Assembly: GCF_001039475.1 (NCBI RefSeq)
Contig: NZ_LELK01000001.1
Location: 345,466 to 409,465, forward strand
Direction: 5' to 3'
DNA length: 64,000 bases
Origin: Guptibacillus hwajinpoensis
Lineage (GTDB): Bacteria; Bacillota; Bacilli; Bacillales; Guptibacillaceae
The notes beneath the pieces were generated by a model. That model was not told where the DNA came from. It saw only the letters and a program-made list of their open reading frames with translations, and ran no database searches. Shown here in pieces: positions 52,245 through 61,139 of the stretch. The position numbers were made by a program, and so were the translations under genes. The stretch's first letter is position 1. Each line of letters starts with the position of its first letter.

Positions 52245-53216
52245 ATGAAATTAAAAACAATTTATGCTTCTTTAAAAAATGATTTATCCTTTATTGAATC
52301 CGAATTGGAGCAGACCGTGAATGCTCATCATCCTGTTCTACGTGACGCTTCTAACCACCTATTAAAAGCAGGAGGGAAACGAATCCGTCCTGTTTTCGTT
52401 TTACTTTCAGGAAAGTTCGGAGATTATAATTTAGTACTTATGAAGAATGTTGCAGTTGCACTCGAATTAATTCATATGGCATCACTTGTACATGATGATG
52501 TTATCGATGATGCAGAGATGAGAAGAGGCAAGAAAACGATTAAGGCTAAGTGGGATAATCGTGTAGCAATGTATACAGGAGATTATATTTTTGCGCGCGC
52601 GATTGAACTTGTTACTGAGCTTAAAGAGCCATCGGCTAATACCATTTTATCAAATGCCATTTTAGAAATGAGCATAGGAGAAATCGAACAGATAAAAGAC
52701 CAATTCAATTGGGATCAAAATGTTAGGGATTATTTTCGCAGAATTAAACGGAAGACGGCTCTCTTAATTGCTACATCATGTGAATTAGGTGCTGTAGCTG
52801 CAGGCGCATCTAAGGCAGAACAACGACACCTTAAACAATTCGGGTACTATGTAGGCATGTCCTATCAAATCACAGATGATATCTTAGACTATACTGGAAC
52901 TGTTAAAGAACTTGGAAAGCCAGCTGGTGGTGACTTGCTACAGGGCAATATAACGTTGCCTGTACTATACGCTATGAATCAAGATAACAAGAAGCATGAA
53001 ATCATGGACATTTTCTCTAAAGAATTGAATACCTCACAAGAGAAGGTCAATCAAGTTATTTCGATTGTAAAATCTTCTGGTGGAATTGAATTCTCACAGC
53101 GTATCAGTGACCGCTATCTTCAGAAAGCGTTTAATGAACTTGATCAGCTTCCATCTCAGTCTGCTAGAACTTCACTTAGACAAATTGCAGAATATATCGG
53201 TAAAAGAAAACATTAA
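52245..53216 (+). CDS. hepT: Heptaprenyl diphosphate synthase, large subunit (component II)
   Basis: A 323-residue trans-prenyltransferase with the first aspartate-rich motif LVHDDVIDDAEMRRG, the GKRIRPVFVLL entry motif and the second motif YQITDDILDYTG followed by GKPAGGDLLQGNITLPVLYA. It elongates farnesyl diphosphate to heptaprenyl diphosphate together with HepS. ATG 52245 has TTAGGTGGA upstream; an in-frame GTG at 52236 overlaps that site. ndk follows with its own promoter. Confidence 0.95.
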   Translation: MKLKTIYASLKNDLSFIESELEQTVNAHHPVLRDASNHLLKAGGKRIRPVFVLLSGKFGDYNLVLMKNVAVALELIHMASLVHDDVIDDAEMRRGKKTIKAKWDNRVAMYTGDYIFARAIELVTELKEPSANTILSNAILEMSIGEIEQIKDQFNWDQNVRDYFRRIKRKTALLIATSCELGAVAAGASKAEQRHLKQFGYYVGMSYQITDDILDYTGTVKELGKPAGGDLLQGNITLPVLYAMNQDNKKHEIMDIFSKELNTSQEKVNQVISIVKSSGGIEFSQRISDRYLQKAFNELDQLPSQSARTSLRQIAEYIGKRKH

Positions 53217-53225
53217 AAGGAAATG

Positions 53226-53283
53226 TTGTTATTTTTGCGAATATTTGATAGAATTTTGAAGGGCAGAAAAACGCTTTCTGCCC
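53226..53283 (+). promoter_or_regulatory. ndk promoter and 5' leader hairpin
   Basis: TTGTTA (53226-53231), 17 bases, TAGAAT (53249-53254) give a standard sigma-A promoter. The transcript would start near 53261, exactly where a hairpin begins: GGGCAGAAA (53261-53269) with TTTCTGCCC (53275-53283). No T run follows, so it is not a terminator; it may protect the 5' end of the mRNA. Confidence 0.6.
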
Positions 53284-53318
53284 TGTACATATACTTTGTT
53301 GAAGGTGAGGAGATTTTC

Positions 53319-53762
53319 ATGGAAAAAACATTTCTAATGGTCAAGCCTGATGGCGTGCAACGCAATTTGATTGGTGAACTTGTTACACGTTTTGAGAAAA
53401 AGGGCTTTCACTTAGTAGGCGCAAAATTGATGACGGTTTCAAAAGAACTTGCAGAAAACCATTATGGAGAACATAAAGAGCGTCCATTCTTCGGTGAGCT
53501 TGTAGACTTCATCACATCAGGTCCTGTCTTTGCCATGGTTTGGGAAGGTGACAATGTGATCTCAACTGCTCGTACAATGATGGGAGCAACGAATCCTAAA
53601 GATGCAAACCCTGGAACGATTCGTGGCGATTATGGTGTTCAAGTTAGCATGAATGTTATTCATGGTTCAGACTCTCCAACGAGTGCAGAACGCGAAATTT
53701 CCTTGTTTTTCAATGAAAATGAATTGAACGAGTATACAAAAACTATTTCTAAGTGGGTTTAA
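53319..53762 (+). CDS. ndk: Nucleoside diphosphate kinase
   Basis: A 147-residue [19 protein letters not shown] at the start and the active-site His115 in NVIHGSDS near the C-terminus. It equalises nucleoside triphosphate pools through a phosphohistidine intermediate. ATG 53319 gives the family N-terminus and has GGTGAGGAG 7 bases before it; a longer frame reaching 53223 would place the promoter and hairpin inside the gene and is rejected. In B. subtilis cheR follows ndk; here an unrelated amidase on the other strand does. Confidence 0.96.
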   Translation: MEKTFLMVKPDGVQRNLIGELVTRFEKKGFHLVGAKLMTVSKELAENHYGEHKERPFFGELVDFITSGPVFAMVWEGDNVISTARTMMGATNPKDANPGTIRGDYGVQVSMNVIHGSDSPTSAEREISLFFNENELNEYTKTISKWV

Positions 53763-53797
53763 TTTTTCACCCTGAAATGAAAGCGCTTATATTTATT

Positions 53798-53830
53798 AAA
53801 GCCGGACTAAGTGTCCGGCTTTTTATTTTT
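53798..53830. terminator. Terminator between ndk and the amidase gene
   Basis: AAAGCCGGAC (53798-53807) pairs with GTCCGGCTTT (53813-53822), followed by TTATTTTT; it can work in both directions. Confidence 0.9.
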
Positions 53831-53840
53831 GGAGTAAGTA

Positions 53841-55262
53841 TTAGGAAAGGATAGGCGAAGGAAACGCTCTTTCTAACTCAATTGTTCGTGCCATTTGTAG
53901 CAGTAAACGATCATTAAATTTAGTTGTTGCAGCTTGTAACCCTACAGGGAGCCCTTCAGGAGTTAATCCTGCCGGGATTGAAATAGCAGGATGACCAGTA
54001 CAGTTGTATAGTTGCGTCATCATCCAATCAGAAATTGGTGAAGTCGCTCTTCCATTAATGGAAGATGGACCCTCACTGGTGTGAGGAAATGCGGGTACTC
54101 CTAAAACTGGTGAGAGAATCGCATCATAGTGATTTAGTTTCTCTTGTAATGTATTCCATACGACGGTTCGTTGAAGTTCAGTCTCACGAAGCTCAACCGC
54201 GCTTAACTCTCTACCAGCATTAATCATATCCGAAACAGATGTGCTAAATTGTGTTGGAAATTGATCGAACAAAGGGCCATAAGCTGAAGCAAGCCCTGCG
54301 AACCACATTTTATTAAAGAAAGAAATAAGCTCTTCAAGCTTCATACCAAATTGAACGGAGACCTTTTCGACCATTGCACCATGCTTTCTTAAAATTTCAA
54401 TCGTATCTTCTATTTGTGCTTTCACTTTGGGATCACATGGATACAGACCAAAATCTTCTGTATAAGCAAGTGTTAACCCTTTAACACCTTCTGAAAGTCT
54501 ATTGAGAAGGTTTTCTTCGGGTATCGGAACTGAATAAGGGTCATTCGGTTCGTAACCTTCGATAATGGAAAGGAGAAGGGCTGCATCCTCTGTTGTTCTG
54601 CTCATGGGCCCATAGTGGACGAAGGGCTGGGTTGTTCCAAAGCGATTCACAGGTGAGCTATCAAATGGAACTCGTCCAAAAGTCGGTTTTAATCCAATGA
54701 TTCCATTAAGGCTTGAAGGAATCCGAATGGAACCACCGCCATCGCTACCTTCTGCTAACGGAACGCATTTACTCGCTACAGCAGCTGCTGAACCTCCGCT
54801 CGAACCACCTGCAGTTAATAAAGGATTCCATGGATTTTTAGCAGGACCAAGTATGTGATTGTCGGTTGTTCCTTTATGGCCAAATTCGGGAGTGTTTGTT
54901 TTGCCTATTATTATGGCACCGGCTTTTTTAATTCGTTTAATAATTGTAGGCTCATGGGTAGAAATGTGATTACGAAAAAGAGGTGAGCCAAACGTCGTGC
55001 ACCTACCACTAACAGGTGTGAGATCTTTTATAGCGATCGGTACTCCGTGGAGAGGGCCAATTGGTTTACCTTTCATAAGATCTTTCTCGGCTAATTGAGC
55101 TTCTTTTAAAGCTTCTTCTTCGAATACCGTGATGAACATATTTAATTTTGGATTAAGGTGTCTAATTCGTTCAAGATGGCTAGTAATAACATCTACTGGA
55201 GATATTTTTCTCGTGGCTATTTGTTGGGCCATTTCTCTTGCAGTAAAATCAGTTATAGACAT
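53841..55262 (-). CDS. Amidase (amidase signature family)
   Basis: A 473-residue amidase-signature hydrolase with the Ser-cisSer-Lys triad: Lys79 in IAIKDL, Ser154 in the glycine/serine-rich AGGSSGGSAAAV, and Ser178 in EGSDGGGSIRIP. It resembles GatA in its core, but no gatB or gatC is near, and it carries a different C-terminal region, so it is probably a free amidase acting on small amides. AAAGGAAGTG precedes its ATG on the minus strand. B. subtilis has no such gene here, so it is a local insertion. Substrate unknown. Confidence 0.85.
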   Translation of the reverse strand: MSITDFTAREMAQQIATRKISPVDVITSHLERIRHLNPKLNMFITVFEEEALKEAQLAEKDLMKGKPIGPLHGVPIAIKDLTPVSGRCTTFGSPLFRNHISTHEPTIIKRIKKAGAIIIGKTNTPEFGHKGTTDNHILGPAKNPWNPLLTAGGSSGGSAAAVASKCVPLAEGSDGGGSIRIPSSLNGIIGLKPTFGRVPFDSSPVNRFGTTQPFVHYGPMSRTTEDAALLLSIIEGYEPNDPYSVPIPEENLLNRLSEGVKGLTLAYTEDFGLYPCDPKVKAQIEDTIEILRKHGAMVEKVSVQFGMKLEELISFFNKMWFAGLASAYGPLFDQFPTQFSTSVSDMINAGRELSAVELRETELQRTVVWNTLQEKLNHYDAILSPVLGVPAFPHTSEGPSSINGRATSPISDWMMTQLYNCTGHPAISIPAGLTPEGLPVGLQAATTKFNDRLLLQMARTIELERAFPSPILS

Positions 55263-55438
55263 ATGTACACTTCCTTTTAGAAACAGTTGTCTTAACTGTA
55301 GCGAATAGTAGATCTACAATCAAACTTGAAAATCGGATACTTCATAACAGCGAAATGATCGAGAATAATTTAAAGCATTCTATTACTGTTTTTTTAGTGA
55401 GAGTGTGATAGGATATTTGCAACATTCATTGAAATTTG

Positions 55439-55631
55439 GCTATGTTAGCTCAAATTGTTGGTTTCTCGATTTTTGGCTCATTCGAGTGAAACCTTAGTTT
55501 CACTCGCCTTTCAGCTCTGCTGAAAGGTCGTCCTGCGGTGATCAATCGTCTGAGTAAATGAATTTGCTCGAAGCGATTGGTCACCGCAGGGCGTAAATGA
55601 GTCAAAAATCAACACTGTACATTAACATAGC
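55439..55631. repeat. Palindromic interspersed repeat, family B, long copy (193 bp)
   Basis: Inverted outer ends GCTATGTTA and TAACATAGC. The left part (TTTCTCGATTTTTGGCTCAT, then CGAGTGAAACC) matches the reverse complement of the 35045-35148 copy. About 88 bases (55507-55594) are inserted in the centre and hold two further hairpins: CCTTTCAGC with GCTGAAAGG, and a 17-bp stem 55532-55548 with 55574-55590 containing CCTGCGGTGA. No ORF. It occupies most of the 454-base gap between the amidase gene and aroC; the remainder holds only the two promoter regions. Confidence 0.85.
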
Positions 55632-55716
55632 CTGAAAATTAAATAATCGTTACACTAATTTTATTCGGTATGATATAGTAGTACGTAAAAGCGTCAAAGC
55701 ATATGGAGGAGATAGG

Positions 55717-56889
55717 ATGAGATACTTAACAGCAGGAGAATCACACGGACCACAATTAACGACAATTCTAGAGGGGCTTCCGTCAGGTCTAGAGCTATTA
55801 GCGGAAGATATTAATACAGAATTAGCAAGGCGTCAACTTGGATATGGTCGTGGACGTCGTATGCAAATTGAAAAAGATCAAGTACAAATCCTAAGCGGTG
55901 TTCGTCATGCAAAATCAACTGGGGCTCCAATTGCGTTAGTTGTTGAAAATAAAGATTGGACGCACTGGAAGAATTATATGGGTGCTGAACCGTTAACAAA
56001 AGAACAGGAAGACAATATGAAACGACAAATCTCACGTCCCCGTCCAGGACATGCTGATTTAAATGGTGCTATTAAATACGGACATCGCGATATGAGAAAC
56101 GTATTGGAGCGTTCTTCAGCTAGAGAAACAACGGTTAGGGTCGCTGCTGGAGCAGTTGCTAAGAAGTTGCTTAAAACACTAGGCATTCAAGTAGCGGGGC
56201 ATGTGCGAATGATTGGTGGCATTGAAAGTAGCTATGAAGGTGGTATGTCACTCGAAGAAATGCAACGTGTGTCAGAAGAATCTCCTGTTCGAAGTCTTGA
56301 TGAAGAGGCAGGAAAGAAAATGATGACTGCTATTGACGATGCCAAAAGTAATGGTGATTCAATTGGTGGCATTGTAGAGGTTGTTGTTGAAGGGTTACCA
56401 GTTGGACTTGGTAGTCATGTTCATTACGACCGTAAACTAGATTCCAAGATAGCTGGAGCAATTATGAGCATCAATGCGTTCAAAGGTGTTGAATTTGGAA
56501 TTGGATTTGAAGCTGCGGAGAAACCTGGTAGTGAAGTTCATGATGAAATTCAATGGTCAGAGGAAGAGGGCTACACGCGAAAAACGAATCGACTCGGAGG
56601 TTTTGAAGGTGGCATGACAACAGGTATGCCAATCGTCGTAAAAGGCGTGATGAAACCAATACCGACTCTATACAAACCTCTTCAGAGCGTTGATATTGAT
56701 ACAAAAGAGCCATTCTCAGCAAGTATTGAGCGTTCTGATAGCTGTGCTGTACCTGCAGCAAGTGTCGTAGCAGAGAATGTAGTAGCTTGGGAAGTTGCAT
56801 GCTCAATTCTTGATAAATTCGGACATGATCGTATTGAAGAAATTTCAGCAGCGCTTAATCAGCACAGGAAATACAGCCGGGAGTTTTAA
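55717..56889 (+). CDS. aroC: Chorismate synthase
   Basis: A 390-residue enzyme with the signatures GESHGPQL near the N-terminus, [63 protein letters not shown] and the C-terminal TGMPIVVKG and [12 protein letters not shown]. It converts EPSP to chorismate using reduced FMN. It heads the aroC-aroB-aroH-trp supraoperon (aroF in B. subtilis naming). GGAGG lies before ATG 55717. Confidence 0.96.
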   Translation: MRYLTAGESHGPQLTTILEGLPSGLELLAEDINTELARRQLGYGRGRRMQIEKDQVQILSGVRHAKSTGAPIALVVENKDWTHWKNYMGAEPLTKEQEDNMKRQISRPRPGHADLNGAIKYGHRDMRNVLERSSARETTVRVAAGAVAKKLLKTLGIQVAGHVRMIGGIESSYEGGMSLEEMQRVSEESPVRSLDEEAGKKMMTAIDDAKSNGDSIGGIVEVVVEGLPVGLGSHVHYDRKLDSKIAGAIMSINAFKGVEFGIGFEAAEKPGSEVHDEIQWSEEEGYTRKTNRLGGFEGGMTTGMPIVVKGVMKPIPTLYKPLQSVDIDTKEPFSASIERSDSCAVPAASVVAENVVAWEVACSILDKFGHDRIEEISAALNQHRKYSREF

Positions 56890-56891
56890 TT

Positions 56892-57965
56892 GTGGATACA
56901 ATTAGAATAGAAACGAGTGGTGGTAGTTACCCGGTTCATATCGGAAAGGGCATTCGGACGAAGTGGAGAGAATTGATAGACGATTATGCTTCCTACTCTA
57001 GTTTCTTTATTATTACGGATGAAGCTGTTGAAGCGCACTATTTGTCTTCTATTCTGGGAGAAGAGAAGCTCTCCTATTTCATAGTTCCGTCTGGAGAAGA
57101 ATCTAAATCCTTTGAGCAATATCACCAATGTATGACTGCGTTGCTTGAGGCTGAGCTCGATCGTAAATCATGTATCATTTCACTCGGTGGCGGAGTAGTT
57201 GGGGATCTAGCTGGCTTCGCTGCTGCTACATATATGAGAGGGATCGATTTTATTCAAATTCCTACAACTTTGCTTGCACATGATTCAAGTGTTGGTGGTA
57301 AAACAGGCATTAATCATGAATTGGGTAAGAATTTAATTGGGGCTTTTCACCAACCTGCTGCAGTTATTTATGACATCGAATGTTTAAGAACTCTGCCTGA
57401 TCGAGAGTGGCGCTCTGGATTTAGTGAAGTGATTAAGCACGCACTCATTCATGACGAGACATTCTTGAACTGGCTAGTCGATCGAAGAAAGGCTGTTCAG
57501 AATTATTCTGATGAAGAGCTTCAATTCATGCTGAAAAAGGGCATTAACGTTAAAGGCGCAATTGTTAAAGAGGATGAACGTGAAACAGGCGTTAGAGCAT
57601 ATTTGAACTTTGGTCACACGCTTGGTCATGCAATAGAAGCTGAGCTAGGATATGGAAAGGTAACACATGGTGAAGCAGTAGCTATAGGGATGATTTTTGC
57701 ACTAAGAATGAGTGAGGAATACTTTCAAACAAAACTTCGTATGGATGAATTAAGGATCTGGTTTGAAAGTTTAGGTCTTCCTGTAGCAGTCCCTCGTGAG
57801 CTTGATATAATGAAGCTACTTCAACGGATGAAGGTAGATAAAAAAGCTGAAAATAAAAGTTTGAAATTTATATTGCTTAAGGAAATCGGTACTCCTACTA
57901 AGGTGAGCATTGATGATGAAGCTGCACTTAAGCTACTTAAAAAGAGTGTTGAAAGGAGCGTCTGA
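56892..57965 (+). CDS. aroB: 3-dehydroquinate synthase
   Basis: A 357-residue NAD- and metal-dependent enzyme with ISLGGGVVGDLAGFAAATYMRG, QIPTTLLAHDSSVGGKTGIN and FGHTLGHAIEAE, whose histidines bind zinc. It cyclises DAHP to 3-dehydroquinate, the second step of the shikimate pathway. It starts at GTG 56892, two bases after the aroC stop, with GGGAG in the end of aroC. aroH follows after 2 bases. Confidence 0.95.
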   Translation: MDTIRIETSGGSYPVHIGKGIRTKWRELIDDYASYSSFFIITDEAVEAHYLSSILGEEKLSYFIVPSGEESKSFEQYHQCMTALLEAELDRKSCIISLGGGVVGDLAGFAAATYMRGIDFIQIPTTLLAHDSSVGGKTGINHELGKNLIGAFHQPAAVIYDIECLRTLPDREWRSGFSEVIKHALIHDETFLNWLVDRRKAVQNYSDEELQFMLKKGINVKGAIVKEDERETGVRAYLNFGHTLGHAIEAELGYGKVTHGEAVAIGMIFALRMSEEYFQTKLRMDELRIWFESLGLPVAVPRELDIMKLLQRMKVDKKAENKSLKFILLKEIGTPTKVSIDDEAALKLLKKSVERSV

Positions 57966-57967
57966 CT

Positions 57968-58330
57968 GTGATTAGAGGGATTCGGGGTGCTACAACAGTT
58001 GATGTAAATGAAAAGCATGCCATTGTTGAAGCGACTACAAAGCTATTAAAAGAAACAATCAACCAAAACAATGTAACACCAGAAATGGTTGCATCTATTC
58101 ACTTTACAATGACAAGAGATTTAGATGCAGTGTTCCCTGCTGAAGCGGTCAGGTTATTTAACGGATGGGCAAATGTGCCTCTTCTTTGTTCATCAGAAAT
58201 TGAGGTACAAGGTTCTTTACCATTTTGTATTAGAATATTAATGTCAGTGAATACCACACAAGCACAAGATGAAGTTCAGCATGTTTATTTAGAAAAAGCT
58301 GTTACGCTTCGTCCAGATCTTGCGAGTTGA
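57968..58330 (+). CDS. aroH: Chorismate mutase, monofunctional AroH type
   Basis: A 120-residue enzyme of the AroH fold: IRGIRGATTVDVNEKHAIVEATTKLL at the start, TRDLDAVFPAEAVR, and the PLLCSSEIEVQGSLPFCIRI core, as in the B. subtilis trimeric enzyme (127 residues). It converts chorismate to prephenate, the branch toward phenylalanine and tyrosine. The start codon is GTG 57968 after GAAAGGAG. The TTGACA box of the internal trp promoter overlaps the stop codon. Confidence 0.93.
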   Translation: MIRGIRGATTVDVNEKHAIVEATTKLLKETINQNNVTPEMVASIHFTMTRDLDAVFPAEAVRLFNGWANVPLLCSSEIEVQGSLPFCIRILMSVNTTQAQDEVQHVYLEKAVTLRPDLAS

Positions 58331-58355
58331 CAAATAACCATCACCATACTAGGAT
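58327..58355 (+). promoter_or_regulatory. Promoter of the trp operon
   Basis: TTGACA (58327-58332), 17 bases, TAGGAT (58350-58355). The -35 box overlaps the aroH stop codon, and transcription would start near 58362, just before the TRAP triplets. Confidence 0.8.
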
Positions 58356-58366
58356 AGTAATAAGTT

Positions 58367-58441
58367 TAGAGCAGAGGCAATACAGGTACTACTAGTTGAG
58401 AGAGCTGAGAATAGGATAGTTGAGTTGAGGAGAGCTTAGAG
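58367..58441 (+). promoter_or_regulatory. TRAP-binding site in the trp leader (GAG/UAG triplets)
   Basis: From 58393 to 58439 there are ten GAG or TAG triplets: TAG 58393, GAG 58398, 58402 and 58407, TAG 58412 and 58417, GAG 58422, 58427 and 58432, TAG 58437. All gaps are 2 bases except one of 1. Two more triplets lie upstream at 58367 and 58374, and one overlaps at 58439. This is the 5-base periodicity that lets RNA wrap round the 11-subunit TRAP ring encoded by mtrB. Confidence 0.93.
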
Positions 58442-58483
58442 GGATACGTTTATTCACCCCCTGAGGTTATTCAGGGGGTTTTT
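58435..58483 (+). terminator. trp attenuator: terminator with overlapping antiterminator
   Basis: Terminator: CCCCCTGA (58457-58464) pairs with TCAGGGGG (58471-58478), followed by TTTTT. Alternative antiterminator: CTTAGAGGG (58435-58443) can pair with CCCCCTGAG (58457-58465), with one G-T pair and one mismatch. The last TRAP triplets lie in the antiterminator arm, so bound TRAP would favour termination. Confidence 0.9.
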
Positions 58484-58609
58484 ATATACCCTTTTTCGGT
58501 ATTATGATAATTCAGACAAAAAGAGTCTGTTCTTTGTCATACCACATTTTCCATCCTCGGAACGCTCAACATTCCATTCTCCATTACACATTATGGAGAG
58601 GTGAGAACG

Positions 58610-60121
58610 TTGACTACAGATTATTCTTCTTTTCAAAGGGATGCCGAATCATACGGAACAATCCCGCTAATGAAGTCGTACTTTTTAGATACGACTACAC
58701 CCATTCAAATCTTCCAAAACATTGGCAAACGTGCCAGTTTTCTTTTAGAGAGTAGCGATCAGGAATCAAAATGGTCTCGCTATTCATTTATAGGCGTTGA
58801 CCCAGTCTTCTCCCTGATTGAGCATCAAGGGATATTCAAGGTAGTAGATGCGGACGGTAACAGCATACTTGAACGTAAGGACTTCGAATCAGGAGTTGAA
58901 GCTCTATTTGACTACTTAAACCCAAAGCTTCCTGATACTTCTTTTCCTTTTTATGGAGGAGCTGTAGGTTATATAGGATACGATGCGGTCAGTCAATTTG
59001 ATAAAGTGCCAGCTCATCCAGATCGTGATGAAGATATGCCGTTATTTCACTTTATCGTTTGTGAGAATCTATTAATTTATGATCATCACTTAAAAAGACT
59101 AACCGTTTGTCACCATGCTAGATTGAATGAGAGTTCTAATGTTGAGCAGGTCTACAACAATGCATTCAAAGTCATGGAAGAACTTGTTTCAATCTCATCT
59201 AAGCAAACGCAAGGAGACGCGATCCACTTACCTGATGATTCCAATGAGGAAGTTGACTTTTCGCAAATAAAATCCAATTATGAGAAACACCAATTTTTAC
59301 AAGATGTTGAGAAGATCAAGAAATACATTGAAGAAGGAGACGTGTTTCAAGCCGTTCTATCTCAGAGGTTCGAGAAAGACGTTTCCATTAGCGGTCTTGA
59401 TCTATACAGGGTACTACGGATAATCAACCCTTCACCTTACATGTTCTATTTGAAAATGAATAACGTAGAAATCATCGGTAGTTCACCGGAGAAACTGGTC
59501 CAGGTTCGAGACGGTAAAGTAGAGATTGATCCAATAGCTGGAACGAGAAAACGAGGGAAGACGGATGAAGAAGATCAAGCATTAGCTGAAGAACTATTGC
59601 TTGATGAAAAGGAACGTGCAGAACATTACATGCTTGTCGATCTTGCGAGAAACGACGTTGGTAGAGTTTCCGAATATGGGAGCGTCGATGTTCCACAGTT
59701 AATGGATATCGGGAGATTTTCACACGTAATGCATATTATTTCAAAAGTTACCGGTGTTCTTGCTTCAAGATTTACTAGTCTTGACGCAGTAGTTGCTTCA
59801 TTCCCAGCAGGTACAGTGTCCGGTGCGCCAAAAGTAAGGGCGATGCAGATTCTTAATGAATTAGAACCAACGTCAAGATCTATATACTCAGGAGCAATCG
59901 GTTATATCGGTTTTGATGGAAATATTGATTCATGTATCGCGATTCGAACAATGGTGATTAAAGATGGAACTGCATACGTACAGGCAGGAGCGGGAGTTGT
60001 AGCCGATTCGATCCCAGAAAATGAGTGGGAAGAGACGCGTAATAAGGCGAGTGCACTTATTAAAGCGATTCAGGTAGCGGAAGCAATTTTCGAGAAAAAG
60101 GAGGAGCGGTTAAATGTTTAA
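58610..60121 (+). CDS. trpE: Anthranilate synthase component I
   Basis: A 503-residue chorismate-binding enzyme. The N-terminal tryptophan feedback site (FLLESSDQESKWSRYSFIG) is intact, so allosteric inhibition is expected. The C-terminal catalytic core shows EEGDVFQAVLSQRF, IGSSPEKLVQV, IAGTRKRGKT and AHYMLVDLARND-type motifs, and FPAGTVSGAPKVRAM. It makes anthranilate with a glutamine amidotransferase subunit; no trpG is in this operon, so, as in B. subtilis, the shared pabA/trpG elsewhere is expected. I chose TTG 58610 with GAGAGGTGAG upstream over GTG 58601 inside that site. It overlaps trpD by 8 bases. Confidence 0.95.
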   Translation: MTTDYSSFQRDAESYGTIPLMKSYFLDTTTPIQIFQNIGKRASFLLESSDQESKWSRYSFIGVDPVFSLIEHQGIFKVVDADGNSILERKDFESGVEALFDYLNPKLPDTSFPFYGGAVGYIGYDAVSQFDKVPAHPDRDEDMPLFHFIVCENLLIYDHHLKRLTVCHHARLNESSNVEQVYNNAFKVMEELVSISSKQTQGDAIHLPDDSNEEVDFSQIKSNYEKHQFLQDVEKIKKYIEEGDVFQAVLSQRFEKDVSISGLDLYRVLRIINPSPYMFYLKMNNVEIIGSSPEKLVQVRDGKVEIDPIAGTRKRGKTDEEDQALAEELLLDEKERAEHYMLVDLARNDVGRVSEYGSVDVPQLMDIGRFSHVMHIISKVTGVLASRFTSLDAVVASFPAGTVSGAPKVRAMQILNELEPTSRSIYSGAIGYIGFDGNIDSCIAIRTMVIKDGTAYVQAGAGVVADSIPENEWEETRNKASALIKAIQVAEAIFEKKEERLNV

Positions 60122-61139
60122 AGAACAACTACAGAGAATGATTGAAGGTGCGACACTTTCTGAATCAACAGCAGAACAAGTAATGGATGTTATTATGGAA
60201 GGAAAAGCAGATGATGCACAAATTGCTAGCTTCCTCACCATTCTTCAAATGAGGGGCGAATCGGTAGATGAACTGACAGGTTTTGTTCGATCGTTACGCA
60301 ATCATGTCATACAGCTTGATCATGGTGGGCTTCCCCTAATTGATACATGTGGTACAGGTGGAGATGGGCAATCGACTTTCAACATTTCAACCGCTTCAGC
60401 TATACTTGTTTCAAGTCTTGGAGTGAAAGTTGCGAAACATGGCAATAGAGCTGTTTCTTCTAAAAGTGGAAGTGCTGATGTATTGGATGAACTAGCTATT
60501 CCAACGCAATCTTCAAGAGATGAAGCTATTCAAACACTTGAAGGAAGAAATATGTGTTTCTTGTTTGCACCGAATTACCATACTGCAATGAAACATGCGG
60601 TAAGCGCACGAAAAGCAATCGGTTTTCGGACAGTGTTCAATAGCCTTGGGCCATTAGCTAATCCGGCTGGAAGTCAGTCACAGTTAATTGGTGTCTATAG
60701 CCACGAGAAAGCATTGAAAATGGCAGAAGCTTTAAAACGTCTTGGGACGAAGCGGGCATTGCTTGTAACAGGCGGTGAAGGGATGGATGAGTGCTCAATC
60801 TCAACTTACACAGATTTTGTTGAGTTGAAAGATGGAGAGTTATTCACATATCGCCATACACCAGAAGATGTAGGGCTAAGATCATGTAATCAAAATGATT
60901 TAAGAGTTGATACTTCAAAAGAAAGTGCTACGCTTATACAGGAAATTTTTAATGGTAATGGGAATGAAGCTAGTACAGGAATTGTCCTTTATAATGCGGG
61001 AGCAGCGCTTTATCTTGCGGGTGCTAGTGACTCGATTAAAGAGGGCGTAAAAATGGCAAGAGACGCAATCAACAATGGTACGGCAAAAAATCAATTGAAT
61101 CTTTTACGCGTTGAAAAGGAGTTGAATGTTCATGCTTGA
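60114..61139 (+). CDS. trpD: Anthranilate phosphoribosyltransferase
   Basis: A 341-residue enzyme with the PRPP-binding loop DTCGTGGDGQSTFNIST, the KHGNRAVSSKSGSADVLDEL segment, and FLFAPNYHTAMKHAVSARKAIGFRTVFNSLGPLANP. It joins anthranilate to PRPP. ATG 60114 overlaps the trpE end; AGGAGCGG is upstream. Its stop overlaps trpC by 8 bases. The translational overlaps through trpEDC support coupled, roughly equal synthesis. Confidence 0.95.
   Translation: MFKEQLQRMIEGATLSESTAEQVMDVIMEGKADDAQIASFLTILQMRGESVDELTGFVRSLRNHVIQLDHGGLPLIDTCGTGGDGQSTFNISTASAILVSSLGVKVAKHGNRAVSSKSGSADVLDELAIPTQSSRDEAIQTLEGRNMCFLFAPNYHTAMKHAVSARKAIGFRTVFNSLGPLANPAGSQSQLIGVYSHEKALKMAEALKRLGTKRALLVTGGEGMDECSISTYTDFVELKDGELFTYRHTPEDVGLRSCNQNDLRVDTSKESATLIQEIFNGNGNEASTGIVLYNAGAALYLAGASDSIKEGVKMARDAINNGTAKNQLNLLRVEKELNVHA

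Noticed and set aside
53223-53318. Upstream extension of ndk by 32 codons
   Set aside because: The interval contains a promoter and a 5' hairpin, and family proteins start at the ATG 53319.
53778-53792. cre-like sequence ATGAAAGCGCTTATA after ndk
   Set aside because: It matches the cre consensus at 14 of 15 positions but lies between the ndk stop codon and its terminator, with no promoter to control; probably chance.
58504-58755. 83-codon frame across the trpE start
   Set aside because: It overlaps the trp leader and the beginning of trpE in another frame, without a ribosome binding site.
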